The notes beneath the pieces were generated by a model, which saw nothing but the letters and a program-made list of their open reading frames with translations, did not search any database and was not told the DNA's origin. This document shows, piece after piece, positions 46,940-58,612 of a stretch of DNA of 64,000 nucleotides. The first letter of the stretch is position 1, and each line of letters starts with the position of its first letter. Origin of the DNA: Atherix ibis (Eukaryota > Arthropoda > Insecta > Diptera > Athericidae); the NCBI GenBank assembly GCA_958298945.1, contig OY282608.1, forward strand, positions 64,084,951 through 64,148,950, in the 5' to 3' direction. The position numbers and the translations under genes are program-made.

Positions 46940-49110
46940 GCTTCTTGGCTTGTTTCTTTGTTAGTTTGTTGGTTTGTTGGCTTGTTGGCTTGTTGGTTTG
47001 TTAGTTTGTTGGCTTTTTGGTTACTTAGTTTGTTGGTTTGTTGGCTTGTTGGTTTGTTGGTTTTTTGGTTTGTTGGTTTGTTGGTTTGTTGGTTTGTTGG
47101 TTTGTTGGTTTATTTGTTTGTTGGTTTGTTGGCTTGTTGGTTTGTTGGTTTGTTGGTTTGTTGGTTTGTTGGCTTGTTGGTTTGTTGGTTTGTTGGCTTG
47201 TTGGCTTGTTGGTTTTTTGGTTTGTTGGCTTGTTGGTTACTTAGTTTGTTGGTTTGTTGGCATGTTGGTTTGTTGGTTTGTTGGTTTGTTGGCTTGTGGG
47301 TTTGTTGGTTTGTTGGCTTGTTGGCTTGTTGGATTGTTGGTTTGTTGGATTGTTGGTTTGGTGGCTTGTTGGTTTGTTGGTTTATTGGCTTGTTGGTTTT
47401 TTGGCTTGTTGGTTACTTAGTTTGTTGGTTTGTTGGCTTGTTGGCTTGTTGGTTTGTTGGTTTGTTGGCTTGTTGGCTTGTGGATTGTTGGTTTGTTGGT
47501 TTGTTGGTTTGTTGGCTTGTTGGTTTGTTGGTTTGTTGGCTTGTTGGCTTGTTGGATTGTTGGTTTGTTGGTTTGTTGGTTTGTTGGCTTGTTGGTTTGT
47601 TGGTTTTTTGGCTTGTGGGTTTGTTGGTTTGTTGGCTTGTTGGTTTGTTGGTTTGTTGGCTTGTTGGCTGGTTGGTTTATTTGTTGGTTGGTTTGTTGGT
47701 TTGTTAGTTTGTTGGTTTGTTGGCTTGTTGGCTTGTTGGTTTGTTGGTTTTTTGGTTTGTTGGTTTGTTGGTTGTTGGGTTGTTGGTTAGTTGGTTTATT
47801 TGTTTGTTGGTTTGTTGGCTTGTTGGTATATTGGTTGGTAGGTTTGTTGGTTTGTTGGTTTGTTGGCTTGTTGACTTGTTGGTTTGTTGGTTTGTTGGCT
47901 TGTTGGTTACTTAGCTTTTGGTTTGTTGGCATGTTGGTTTGTTGGTTTGTTGGTTTGTTGGCTTGTTGGTTTGTTGGTTTGTTCGTTTGTTGGTTTGTTG
48001 GTTAATTGGTTTGTTGGTTTGTTGGTTTGTTGGCTTGTTGGTTTGTTGGTTTCTTGGTTTTTTGGTTTGTTGGTTTGTTGGTTTGTAGGTTTGTAGGTTT
48101 TGTTGGTTTGTTGGTTTGTTCGTTTGTTGGTTTGTTGGTTTGTTGGTTTGTTGGTTTGTTGGTTTGTTGGTTAATTTTTTTGTTGGTTTGTTGGTTTGTT
48201 GGTTTGTTGGCTTGTTGGTTTGTTGGTTTGTTGGTTTCTTGGCTTGTTGGTTTATTGGTTTGTTGGGTTGTTGGTTACTTAGTTTGTTGGTTTGTTGGCA
48301 TGTTGGTTTGTTGGTTTGTTGGCTTGTTGGTTTGTTGGTTTGTTGGCTTGTTGGCTTGTTGGTTTGTTGGTTTGTTGGCTTGTTGGTTTATTTGTTTGTT
48401 AGTTTGTTGGTTTGTTGGTTTGTTGGTTTGTTGGTTTATTTGTTTGTTGGTTTATTGGTTTGTAGGTTTGTTGGTTTGTTGGTTTGTTGGTTTGTTGGTT
48501 TGTTGGTTTGTTGGTTTGTTGGTTTGTTGGTTTGTTGGTTTGTTCGTTTGTTGGTTTGTTGGTTTGTTGGTTAATTGGTTTGTTGGTTTGTTGGTTTGTT
48601 GGTTTGTTGGCTTGTTAGTTTGTTGGTTTCTTGGTTGTTTGGTTTGTTGGTTTGTTGGTTTGTTGGTTTGTTGGTTTATTCGTTTGACGGTTTGTTGGTT
48701 TGTTGGTTTTTTGGTTTGTTGGTTTCTTGGTTTGTTGGTTTCTTGGTTTGTTGGTTTGTTGATTTGTTGATTTGTTGGTTTGTTGGCATGTTGGTTTGTT
48801 GGTTTGTTGGTTTGTTGGTTTGTTGGCTTGTTGGTTTGTTGGTTTGTTGGCTTGTTGGCTTGTTGGTTTGTTGGTTTGTTGGTTTGTTGGTTTGTTGGCT
48901 TGTTGGTTTGTTGGTTTGTTGGCTTGTTGGTTTGTTGGTTTGTTAGTTTGTTGGTTTGTTGGCTAGTTGGCTTGTTGTTTTGTTGGTTTGTTGGCTTGTT
49001 GGTTTGTTTGTTTGTTGGCTTGTTGGCTTGTTGCTTTGTTGGTTTGTTGGTTTGTTGGCTTGTTGGCTTGTTGGTTTGTTAGTTTGTTGGCTTTTTGGTT
49101 ACTTGGTTTG
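46940..49110 (+). repeat. ~2.2-kb segment of a ~3-kb unit, copy 1
   Basis: Runs from GCTTCTTGGCTTGTTTC through GGTTACTTAG, clustered GGATTG, a 7-bp unit in GGCTTGTGGATTG near 47480, the slip cassette at 47767, CTTAGCTTTTGG near 47911, a one-base gain in GTAGGTTTTG near 48095, family B markers, GACGG near 48687 and GGCTAGTTGGC near 48960, to GGTTACTTGG near 49098. The order repeats in 49914-52136. Offsets rise from 2974 through 2982, 2999 and 3014 to 3030, the odd steps matching the private slips. Confidence 0.8.
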
Positions 49111-49913
49111 TGGGTTTGTTGGTTTGTTGGCTTGTTGGTTTGTTGGCTTGTTGGCTTGTTGGTTTGTTGGTTTGTTGGTTAGTTCGTTTGTTGGTTTGTT
49201 AGTTTGTTGGTTTGTTGGCTTGTTGGCTTGTTGGTTTGTTGGTTTTTTGGTTTGTTGGTTTGTTGGTTTGTTAGTTTGTTGGTTTGTTGGTTTATTTTTT
49301 TGTTGGTTTGTTGGCTTGTTCGTTTGTTGGTTTGTTGGTTTGTTGGTTTGTTGGCTTGTTGGTTTGTTGGTTTGTTGGTTTCTTGGCTTGTTGGTTTATT
49401 GGTTTGTTGGCTTGTTGGTTACTTAGTTTGTTGGTTTGTTGGCATGTTGGTTTGTTGGTTTGTTGGCTTGTTGGTTTGTTGGTTTGTTGGCTTGTTGGCT
49501 TGTTGGTTTGTTGGTTTGTTGGCTTGTTGGTTTGTTGGTTTGTTGGCTTGTTGGTTTGTTGGTTTGTTGGCTTGTTGGTTTGTTGGTTTGTTGGTTTCTT
49601 GGCTTGTTGGTTTATTGGTTTGTTGGCTTGTTGGTTACTTAGTTTGTTGGTTTGTTGGCATGTTGGTTTGTTGGTTTGTTGGCTTGTTGGTTTGTTGGTT
49701 TGTTGGCTTGTTGGCTTGTTGGTTTGTTGGTTTGTTGGTTTGTTGGCTTGTTGGCTTGTTGGTTTGTTGGTTTGTTGGTTTGTTGGTTTGTTGGCTTGTT
49801 GGTTTGTTGGTTTGTTGGCTTGTTGGTTTGTTGGTTTGTTGGTTTGTTGGTTTGTTGTTTTCTTGGCTTGTTGGTTTGTTGGTTTGTTGGCTTGTTGGTT
49901 TGTTGGTTTGTTG
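49111..49913 (+). repeat. Family B tail with a 216-bp tandem pair
   Basis: Octamer array without genes. GGTTTCTTGGC, GGTTTATTGG, GGTTACTTAG and GGCATG occur near 49378-49444 and again near 49594-49660, offset 216 bp (27 units). The same pair sits near 54207 and 54423, also 216 bp apart, within a segment that matches 49204-49650 at offset 4771. A related pair at 57735 and 57927 is 192 bp apart. Confidence 0.8.
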
Positions 49914-52136
49914 GCTTCTTGGCTTGTTTCTTTGTTAGTTTGTTGGTTTGTTGACTTGTTGGCTTGTTGGTTTGTTAGTTTGTTGGCTTTTTGGTTACTT
50001 AGTTTGTTGGTTTGTTGGCTTGTTGGTTTGTTGGTTTTTTGGTTTGTTGGTTTGTTGGTTTGTTGGTTTGTTGGTTTGTTGGTTTATTTGTTTGTTGGTT
50101 TGTTGGCTTGTTGGTTTGTTGGTTTGTAGGTTTGTTGGTTTGTTGGTTTGTTGGCTTGTTGGTTTGTTGGCTTGTTGGATTGTTGGTTTGTTGGATTGTT
50201 GGTTTGTTGGCTTGTTGGTTACTTAGTTTGTTGGTTTGTTGGCATGTTGGTTTGTTGGTTTGTTGGTTTGTTGGCTTGTGGGTTTGTTGGTTTGTTGGCT
50301 TGTTGGCTTGTTGGATTGTTGGTTTGTTGGATTGTTGGTTTGTTGGCTTGTTGGTTTGTTGGTTTATTGGCTTGTTGGTTTTTTGGCTTGTTGGTTACTT
50401 AGTTTGTTGGTTTGTTGGTTTGTTGGCTTGTTGGCTTGTTGGTTTGTTGGTTTGTTGGCTTGTTGGCTTGTTGGATTGTTGGTTTGTTGGTTTGTTGGTT
50501 TGTTGGCTTGTTGGTTTGTTGGTTTGTTGGCTTGTTGGCTTGTTGGATTGTTGGTTTGTTGGTTTGTTGGTTTGTTGGCTTGTTGGTTTGTTGGTTTTTT
50601 GGCTTGTGGGTTTGTTGGTTTGTTGGTTTGTTGGCTTGTTGGTTTGTTGGTTTGTTGGCTTGTTGGCTGGTTGGTTTATTTGTTGGTTGGTTTGTGGGTT
50701 TGTTAGTTTGTTGGTTTGTTGGCTTTTTGGCTTGTTGGTTTGTTGGTTTTTTGGTTTGTTGGTTTGTTGGTTGTTGGGTTGTTGGTTAGTTGGTTTATTT
50801 GTTTGTTGGTTTGTTGGCTTGTTGGTATGTTGGTTTGTAGGGTTGTTGGTTTGTTGGCTTGTTGGTTTGTTGGTTTGTTGGCTTGTTGGCTTGTTGGTTT
50901 GTTGGTTTGTTGGTTTGTTGGTTACTTAGCTTTTGGTTTGTTGGCATGTTGGTTTGTTGGTTTGTTGGTTTGTTGGCTTGTTGGTTTGTTGGTTTGTTCG
51001 TTTGTTGGTTTGTTGGTTAATTGGTTTGTTGGTTTGTTGGTTTGTTGGCTTGTTGGTTTGTTGGTTTCTTGGTTTTTTGGTTTGTTGGTTTGTTGGTTTG
51101 TAGGTTTGTAGGTTTGTTGGTTTGTTGGTTTGTTCGTTTGTTGGTTTGTTGGTTTGTTCGTTTGTTGGTTTGTTGGTTTGTTGGTTAATTGGTTTGTTGG
51201 TTTGTTGGTTTGTTGGTTTGTTGGCTTGTTGGTTTGTTGGTTTGTTGGTTTCTTGGCTTGTTGGTTTATTGGTTTGTTGGCTTGTTGGTTACTTAGTTTG
51301 TTGGTTTGTTGGCATATTGGTTTGTTGGTTTGTTGGCTTGTTGGTTTGTTGGTTTGTTGGCTTGTTGGCTTGTTGGTTTGTTGGTTTGTTGGCTTGTTGG
51401 TTTATTTGTTTGTTAGTTTGTTGGTTTGTTGGTTTGTTGGTTTGTTGGTTTATTTGTTTGTTGGTTTATTGGTTTGTAGGTTTGTTGGTTTGTTGGTTTG
51501 TTGGTTTGTTGGTTTGTTGGTTTGTTGGCTTGTTGGTTTGTTGGTTTGTTCGTTTGTTGGTTTGTTGGTTTGTTGGTGAATTGGTTTGTTGGTTTGTTGG
51601 TTTGTTGGTTTGTTGGCTTGTTAGTTTGTTGGTTTCTTGGTTTTTTGGTTTGTTGGTTTGTTGGTTTGTTGGTTTGTTGGTTTGTTGGTTTATTCGTTTG
51701 ACGGTTTGTTGGTTTGTTGGTTTTTTGGTTTGTTGGTTTGTTGGTTTGTTGGTTTCTTGGTTTGTTGGTTTGTTGATTTGTTGATTTGTTGGTTTGTTGG
51801 CATGTTGGTTTGTTGGTTTGTTGGTTTGTTGGTTTGTTGGCTTGTTGGTTTGTTGGTTTGTTGGCTTGTTGGCTTGTTGGTTTGTTGGTTTGTTGGTTTG
51901 TTGGTTTGTTGGTTTTTTGGCTTGTTGGTTTGTTGGTTTGTTGGCTTGTTGGTTTGTTGGTTTGTTGGTTTGTTGGTTTGTTGGTTTGTTGGCTAGTTGG
52001 CTTGTTGTTTTGTTGGTTTGTTGGCTTGTTGGTTTGTTTGTTTGTTGGCTTGTTGGCTTGTTGCTTTGTTGGTTTGTTGTTTTGTTGGCTTGTTGGCTTG
52101 TTGGTTTGTTAGTTTGTTGGCTTTTTGGTTACTTGG
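49914..52136 (+). repeat. ~2.2-kb segment, copy 2
   Basis: Second copy of 46940-49110. It has its own slip cassette at 50766-50772, CTTAGCTTTTGG near 50926, GGCATATTGG near 51310 and GGTGAATTGG near 51573 in place of GGTTAATTGG. It ends at a one-base loss (CTTGGTTGTGGG) at 52131-52142, after which the order departs from copy 1. The 0.8-kb tail present after copy 1 is missing. Confidence 0.8.
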
Positions 52137-52860
52137 TTGTGGGTTTGTTGATTTGTTGATTTGTTGGTTTGTTGGCATGTTGGTTTGTTGGTTTGTTGGT
52201 TTGTTGGTTTGTTGGCTTGTTGGTTTGTTGGTTTGTTGGTTTGTTGGTTTGTTGGCTAGTTGGCATGTTGGTTTGTTGGTTTGTTGGCTTGTTGGTTTGT
52301 TGGTTTGTTGGCTTGTTGGCTTGTTGGTTTGTTGGTTTGTTGGTTTGTTGGCTTGTTGGTTTGTTGGCTTGTTGGTTTATTGGTTTGTTGGTTTGTTGGC
52401 TTGTTGGCTTGTTGGCTAGTTGGTTTGTTGGTTTGTTGGTTTGTTGGCTTGTTGGTTTGTTGGTTTGTTGGCTGGTTGGTTTATTTGTTGGTTGGTTTGT
52501 TGGTTTGTTAGTTTGTTGGTTTGTTGGCATGTTGGCTTGTTGGTTTGTTGGTTTTTTGGTTTGTTGGTTTGTTGGTTGTTGGGTTGTTGGTTTGTTGGTT
52601 TATTTGTTTGTTGGTTTGTTGGCTTGTTGGTATGTTGGTTGATTAGTTTGTTGGTTTGTTGGCTTGTTTGATTGTTGGTTTGTTGGCTTGTTGGCTTGTT
52701 GGTTTGTTGGTTTGTTAGCTTGTTGGTTACTTAGCGTTTGGTTTGTTGGCATGTTGGTTTGTTGGTTTGTTGGTTTGTTGGCTTGTTGGTTTGTTGGTTT
52801 GTTCGTTTGTTGGTTTGTTGGTTAATTGGTTTTTTGGTTTGTTGGTTTGTTGTTTTGTAG
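52137..52860 (+). repeat. Slip-cassette interval
   Basis: Octamer array without genes. A 7-bp unit lies at 52571-52577, GATTAG and TTTGATTG singletons near 52640-52672, and CTTAGCGTTTGG near 52731. The order GGCTAGTTGG, TGGCTGG, slip cassette, CTTAGCGTTTGG is found again at 57.9-58.42 kb, where the same CTTAGCGT change shows common descent. Confidence 0.75.
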
Positions 52861-54200
52861 GTTTGTAGGTTTGTTGGTTTGTTGGTTTGTCCGTTTGTTG
52901 GTTTGTTGGTTCGTTCGTTTGTTGGTTTGTTGGTTTGTTGGTTAATTGGTTTGTTGGTTTGTTGGTTTGTTGGTTTGTTGGCTTGTTGGTTTGTTGGTTT
53001 GTTGGTTTCTTGGCTTGTTGGTTTATTGGTTTGTTGGCTTGTTGGTTACTTAGTTTGTTGGTTTGTTGGCATGTTGGTTTGTTGGTTTGTTGGCTTGTTG
53101 GTTTGTTGGTTTGTTGGCTTGTTGGCTTGTTGGTTTGTTGGTTTGTTGGCTTGTTGGTTTATTTGTTTGTTAGTTTGTTGGTTTGTTGGTTTGTTGGTTT
53201 GTTGGTTTATTTGTTTGTTGGTTTATTGGTTTGTAGGTTTGTTGGTTTGTTGGTTTGTTGGTTTGTTGGTTTGTTGGTTTGTTGGTTTGTTGGTTTGTTG
53301 GTTTGTTGGTTTGTTCGTTTGTTGGTTTGTTGGTTTGTTGGTTTGTTGGTTAATTGGTTTGTTGGTTTGTTGGTTTGTTGGTTTGTTGGCTTGTTAGTTT
53401 GTTGGTTTCTTGGTTTTTTGGTTTGTTGGTTTGTTGGTTTGTTGGTTTGTTGGTTTGTTGGTTTATTCGTTTGACGGTTTGTTGGTTTGTTGGTTTTTTG
53501 GTTTGTTGGTTTGTTGGTTTGTTGGTTTCTTGGTTTGTTGGTTTGTTGATTTGTTGATTTGTTGGTTTGTTGGCATGTTGGTTTGTTGGTTTGTTGGTTT
53601 GTTGGTTTGTTGGCTTGTTGGTTTGTTGGTTTGTTGGCTTGTTGGCTTGTTGGTTTGTTGGTTTGTTGGTTTGTTGGTTTGTTGGCTTGTTGGTTTGTTG
53701 GTTTGTTGGCTTGTTGGTTTGTTGGTTTGTTGGTTTGTTGGCTAGTTGGCTTGTTGTTTTGTTGGTTTGTTGGCTTGTTGGTTTGTTGGTTTGTTGGCTT
53801 GTTGGCTTGTTGCTTTGTTGGTTTGTTGGTTTGTTGGCTTGTTGGCTTGTTGGTTTGTTAGTTTGTTGGCTTTTTGGTTACTTGGTTTGTGGGTTTGTTG
53901 GTTTGTTGGCTTGTTGGTTTGTTGGCTTGTTGGCTTGTTGGTTTGTTGGTTAGTTCGTTTGTTGGTTTTTTAGTTTGTTGGTTTGTTGGCTTGTTGGCTT
54001 GTTGGTTTGTTGGTTTTTTGGTTTGTTGGTTTGTTGGTTTGTTAGTTTGTTGGTTTGTTGGTTTATTTTTTTGTTGGTTTGTTGGCTTGTTCTTTTGTTG
54101 GTTTGTTGGTTTGTTGGTTTGTTGGCTTGTTGGTTTGTTGGTTTGTTGGTTTCTTGGCTTGTTGGTTTATTGGTTTGTTGGCTTGTTGGTTACTTAGTTT
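52861..54200 (+). repeat. Family B unit with CpG-bearing private changes
   Basis: Copy of 51105-52136 at offsets of 1757 then 1773 bp. It starts with the doubled GTAGGTTT and has TCCGTTTG near 52899 and GGTTCGTTCG near 52909, not seen in the other family B copies. GACGG near 53474 and GGCTAGTTGGC near 53743 follow. From 53.97 kb it matches 49.20 kb onward (offset 4771), with GTTCTTTTG near 54090 and GGCAAG near 54213 as private changes. Confidence 0.8.
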
Positions 54201-54990
54201 GTTGGTTTGTTGGCAAGTTGGTTTGTTGGTTTGTTGGCTTGTTGGTTTGTTGGTTTGTTGGCTTGTTGGCTTGTTGGTTTGTTGGTTTGTTGGCTTGTTG
54301 GTTTGTTGGTTTGTTGGCTTGTTGGTTTGTTGGTTTGTTGGCTTGTTGGTTTGTTGGTTTGTTGGTTTCTTGGCTTGTTGGTTTATTGGTTTGTTGGCTT
54401 GTTGGTTACTTAGTTTGTTGGTTTGTTGGCATGTTGGTTTGTTGGTTTGTTGGCTTGTTAGTTTGTTGGTTTGTTGGCTTGTTGGCTTGTTGGTTTGTTG
54501 GTTTGTTGGTTTGTTGGCTTGTTGGTTTTTTTACTTGTTGGTTTATTGGTTTGTTGGTTTGTTGGCTTGTTGGCTTGTTGGCTAGTTGGTTTGTTGGTTT
54601 GTTGGTTTGTTGGCTTGTTGGTTTGTTGGTTTGTTGGCTTGTTGGCTGGGTGGTTTATTTGTTGGTATGTTTGTTGGTTTGTTAGTTTGTTGGTTTGTTG
54701 GCATGTTGGCTTGTTGGTTTGTTGGTTTTTTGGTTTTTTGGTTTGTTGGTTTGTTGGGTTGTTGGTTTGTTGGTTTATTTGTTTGTTGGTTTGTTGGCTT
54801 GTTGGTATGTTGGTTTGTTGGTTTGTTGGTTTGTTGGTTTGTTGGCTTGTTGGTTTGTTGGTTTGTTGGTTTGTTGGCTTGTTGGTTTGTTGGTTTGTTC
54901 GTTTGTTGGTTTGTTGGTTAATTGGTTTGTTGGTTTGTTGGTTTGTTGGTTTGTTGGTTTCTTGGTTTTTTGGTTTGTTGGTTTGTTGGT
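54201..54990 (+). repeat. Disrupted slip-cassette interval
   Basis: Octamer array without genes. It parallels 52.2-52.85 kb but is more damaged: GGTTTTTTTACTTG near 54527, TGGCTGGGTGG near 54643, and a 4-bp loss in GTTGGTATGTTTG near 54664. GTTGGGTT near 54755 is present without the 7-bp unit, so the phase is not shifted there. Confidence 0.75.
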
Positions 54991-57200
54991 TTGTAGGTTT
55001 GTAGGTTTGTTGGTTTGTTGGTTTGTTCGTTTGTTGGTTTGTTGGTTAATTGGTTTGTTGGTTTGTTGGTTTGTTGGTTTGTTGGTTTATTTGTTTGTTG
55101 GTTTGTTGGTTTGTTGGTTTGTTGGTTTGTTGGTTTATTTGTTTGTTGGTTTGTTGGTTTGTAGGTTTGTTGGTTTGTTGGTTTGTTGGTTTGTTGGTTT
55201 GTTGGTTTGTTGGTTTGTTGGTTTGTTGGTTTGTTCGTTTGTTGGTTTGTTGGTTAATTGGTTTGTTAGTTTGTTGGCTTGTTGGCTTGTTGGTTTGTTG
55301 ATTTCTTGGTTTTTTGGTTTGTTGGTTTGTTGGTTTGTTGGTTTGTTGGTTTATTCGTTTGACGGTTTGTTGGTTTGTTGGTTTGTTGGTTTTTTGGTTT
55401 GTTGGTTTGTTGGTTTGTTGGTTTCTTGGTTTGTTGGTTTGTTGATTTGTTGATTTGTTGGTTTGTTGGCATGTTGGTTTGTTGGTTTGTTGGTTTGTTG
55501 GTTTGTCGGCTTGTTGGTTTGTTGGTTTGTTGGCTTGTTGGCTTGTTGGTTTGTTGGTTTGTTGGTTTGTTGGTTTGTTGGTTTGTTGGCTTGTTGGTTT
55601 GTTGGTTTGTTGGCTTGTTGGTTTGTAGGTTTGTTGGTTTGTTGGTTTGTTGGCTAGTTGGCTTGTTGTTTTGTTGGTTTGTTGGCTTGTTGGTTTGTTG
55701 GTTTGTTGGCTTGTTGCTTTGTTGGTTTTTTGGTTTGTTGGTTTGTTGGTTTGTTAGTTTGTTGGTTTGTTGGTTTATTTTTTTGTTGGTTTGTTGGCTT
55801 GTTGGTTTGTTGGTTTGTTGGTTTGTTGGCTTGTTGGTTTGTTGGTTTGTTGGATTCTTGGCTTGTTGGTTTATTGGTTTGTTGGCTTGTTGGTTACTTA
55901 GTTTGTTGGTTTGTTGGCATGTTGGTTTGTTGGTTTGTTGGCTTGTTGGCTTGTTGGCTAGTTGGTTTGTTGGTTTGTTGGTTTTTTGTTTTGTTGGTTT
56001 GTTGGTTTGTTGGTTTGTTGGTTTATTTGTTTGTTGGTTTGTTGGTTGGTTTGTTGGTTTGTTGGCTTGTTGGCTTGTTGGTTTGTTGGTTTGTTGGTTT
56101 TTTGTTTTGTTGGTTTGTTGGTTTGTTGGTTTGTTGGTTTGTTGGTTTGTTGGTTTGTTGGTTTGTTGGTTTGTGGGTTTATTTGTTTGTTGGTTTGTTG
56201 GTTGGTTTGTTGGTTTGTTGGCTTGTTGGCTTGTTGGTTTGTTGGTTTGTTGGTTTTTTGTTTTGTTGGTTTGTTGGTTTGTTGGTTTGTTGGTTTGTTG
56301 GTTTGTTGGTTTGCTGGTTTGTTGGTTTGTTGGCTTGTTGGCTTGTTGGTTTGTTGGTTTGTTGGCTTGTTGGTTTGTTAGTTTCTTGGCTTCTTGGTTA
56401 CTTGGTTTGTTGGTTTGTTGGTTTGTTGGCTTGTTGGTTTGTTGGCTTGTTGGTTTGTGTGTTTGTTGGTTTGTTGGTTCGTTGGTTTGTTGGCTTGTTG
56501 GTTTGTTGGTTTGTTGGCTTGTTGGCTTGTTGGTTTGTTGGTTTGTTGGCTTGTTGGTTTGTTGGTTTGTTGGTTTGTTGTCTTGTTGGCTTGTTGGCTA
56601 GTGGTTTGTTGTTTTGTTGGCTTGTTGGCTTTGTTGGTTTTTTGGTTTGTTGGTTTGTTGGTTTGTTGGTTTGTTGGTTTGTTGGTTTGTTGGTTTGTTG
56701 GTTTATTTGTTTGTTGGTTTGTTGGTTGGTTGGTTTGTTGGTTTGTTGGCTTGTTGGCTTGTTGGTTTGTTGGTTTGTTGGTTTGTTGGTTTTTTGTTTT
56801 GTTGGTTTGTTGGTTTGTTGGTTTGTTGGTTTGTTGGTTTGTTGGTTTGTTGGTTTGCTGGTTTGTTGGTTTGTTGGCTTGTTGGCTTGTTGGCTTGTTG
56901 GTTTGTTGGTTTGTTGGCTTGTTGGTTTGTTAGTTTCTTGGCTTTTTGGTTACTTGGTTTGTTGGTTTGTTGGTTTGTTGGCTTGTTGGTTTGTTGGCTT
57001 GTTGGTTTGTTGGTTTGTTGGTTTGTTGGTTCATTGGTTTGTTGGCTTGTTGGTTTGTTGGTTTGTTGGCTTGTTGGCTTGTTGGTTTGTTGGTGTGTTG
57101 GCTTGTTGGTTTGTTGGTTTGTTGGCTTGTTGGCTTGTGTGCTTGTTGCTTTGTTGGTTTGTTTGTTTGTGTGCTTGTTGGCTTGTTGGTTTGTTAGTTT
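54991..57200 (+). repeat. Family B subtype (C) unit, copy 0
   Basis: Octamer array without genes. Doubled GTAGGTTT, TTCG at 55026-55028 and GACGG near 55361 are followed by TTGGATTCTTGG near 55852, TTTTTTGTTTTG runs, and two half-unit slips of 4 bp at 56041-56044 and 56197-56200. A pair of about 552-bp stretches starts at GGTTACTTGG near 56394 and 56946. Two one-base slips near 56600 and 56625 are private. The string from 55463 matches that from 59061 (offset 3598). Confidence 0.8.
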
Positions 57201-58612
57201 GTTGGTTTTTTGGTTACTTGGTTTGTTGGTTTGTTGGTTTGTTGGCTTGTTGGTTTGTTGGCTTGTTGGTTTGTTGGTTTGTTGGTTTGTTGGCTTGTTG
57301 GCTTGTTGGTTTGTTGGTTTGTTGACTTGTTGGTTTGTTGATTTGTTGGCTTGTTGGTTTGTTGCTTTGTTGGCTTGTTGGCTTGTTGGTTTGTTGGTTT
57401 GTTGGCTTGTTGGTTACTTAGTTTGTTGGTTTGTTGGTTTGTTGGTTTGTTGGTTTGTTGGCTTGTTGGCTTGTTGGTTTGTTGGTTAGTTCGTTTGTTG
57501 GTTTGTTAGTTTGTTGGTTTGTTGGCTTGTTGGCTTGTTGGTTTGTTGGTTTTTTGGTTTGTTGGTTTGTTGGTTTGTTGGTTTGTTGGTCTGTTGGTTT
57601 ATTTGTTTATTGGTTTGTTGGCTTGTTGGTTTGTTGGTTTGTTGGTTTGTTGGCTTATTGGTTTGTTGGTTTGTTGGCTTGTTGGCTTCCTGGTTTGTTG
57701 GTTTGTTGGCTTGTTGGTTACTTAGTTTGTTGGTTTGTTGGCATGTTGGTTTGTTGGTTTGTTGGCTTGTTGGCTTGTTGGTTTGTTGGTTTGTTGGCTT
57801 GTTGGTTTGTTGGTTTGTTGGCTTGTTGGTTTGTTGGTTTGTTGGCTTGTTGGTTTGTTGGTTTGTTGGTTTCTTGGCTTGTTGGTTTATTGGTTTGTTG
57901 GCTTGTTGGTTACTTAGTTTGTTGGTTTGCTGGCATGTTGGTTTGTTGGTTTGTTGGCTTGTTGGTTTGTTGGTTTGTTGGCTTGTTGGCTTGTTGGTTT
58001 GTTGGTTTGTTGGTTTGTTGGCTTGTTGGTTTGTTGGCTTGTTGGTTTATTGGTTTGTTGGTTTGTTGGCTTGTTGGCTTGTTGGCTAGTTGGTTTGTTG
58101 GTTTGTTGGTTTGTTGGCTTGTTGGTTTGTTGGTTTGTTGGCTTGTTGGCTGGTTGGTTTATTTGTTGGTTGGTTTGTTGGTTTGTTAGTTTGTTGGTTT
58201 GTTGGCATGTTGGCTTGTTGGTTTGTTGGTTTTTTGGTTTGTTGGTTTGTTGGTTGTTGGGTTGTTGGTTTGTTGGTTTATTTGTTTGTTGGTTTGTTGG
58301 CTTGTTGGTATGTTGGTTTGTTGGTTTGTTGGTTTGTTGGCTTGTTGGTTTGTTGGTTTGTTGGCTTGTTGGCTTGTTGGTTTGTTGGTTTGTTAGCTTG
58401 TTGGTTACTTAGCGTTTGGTTTGTTGGCATGTTGGTTTGTTGGTTTGTTGGTTTGTTGGCTTGTTGGTTTGTTGGTTTGTTCGTTTGTTGGTTTGTTGGT
58501 TAATTGGTTTTTTGGTTTGTTGGTTTGTTGGCTTGTTGGTTTGTTGGTTTCTTGGTTTTTTGGTTTGTTGGTTTGTTGGTTTGTAGGTTTGTAGGTTTGT
58601 AGGTTTGTTGGT
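57201..58612 (+). repeat. Interval with local 192-bp pair and slip cassette
   Basis: Octamer array without genes. GGTTACTTAG markers lie near 57412, 57716 and 57908, a GGCTTCCTGG singleton near 57684, the 7-bp unit at 58249-58255 and CTTAGCGTTTGG near 58409. It ends in a tripled rather than doubled GTAGGTTT near 58581-58603, the only such triplet I noticed. Confidence 0.75.

Noticed and set aside
55658..57325. 555-codon + strand open frame (longest in window), hydrophobic L/V/C/W/F/G repeats like membrane segments
   Set aside because: It is the octamer read in triplets. The same octapeptide cycle appears in all + frames, and ends are set only by variant octamers. No codon bias, promoter or other domain is visible.
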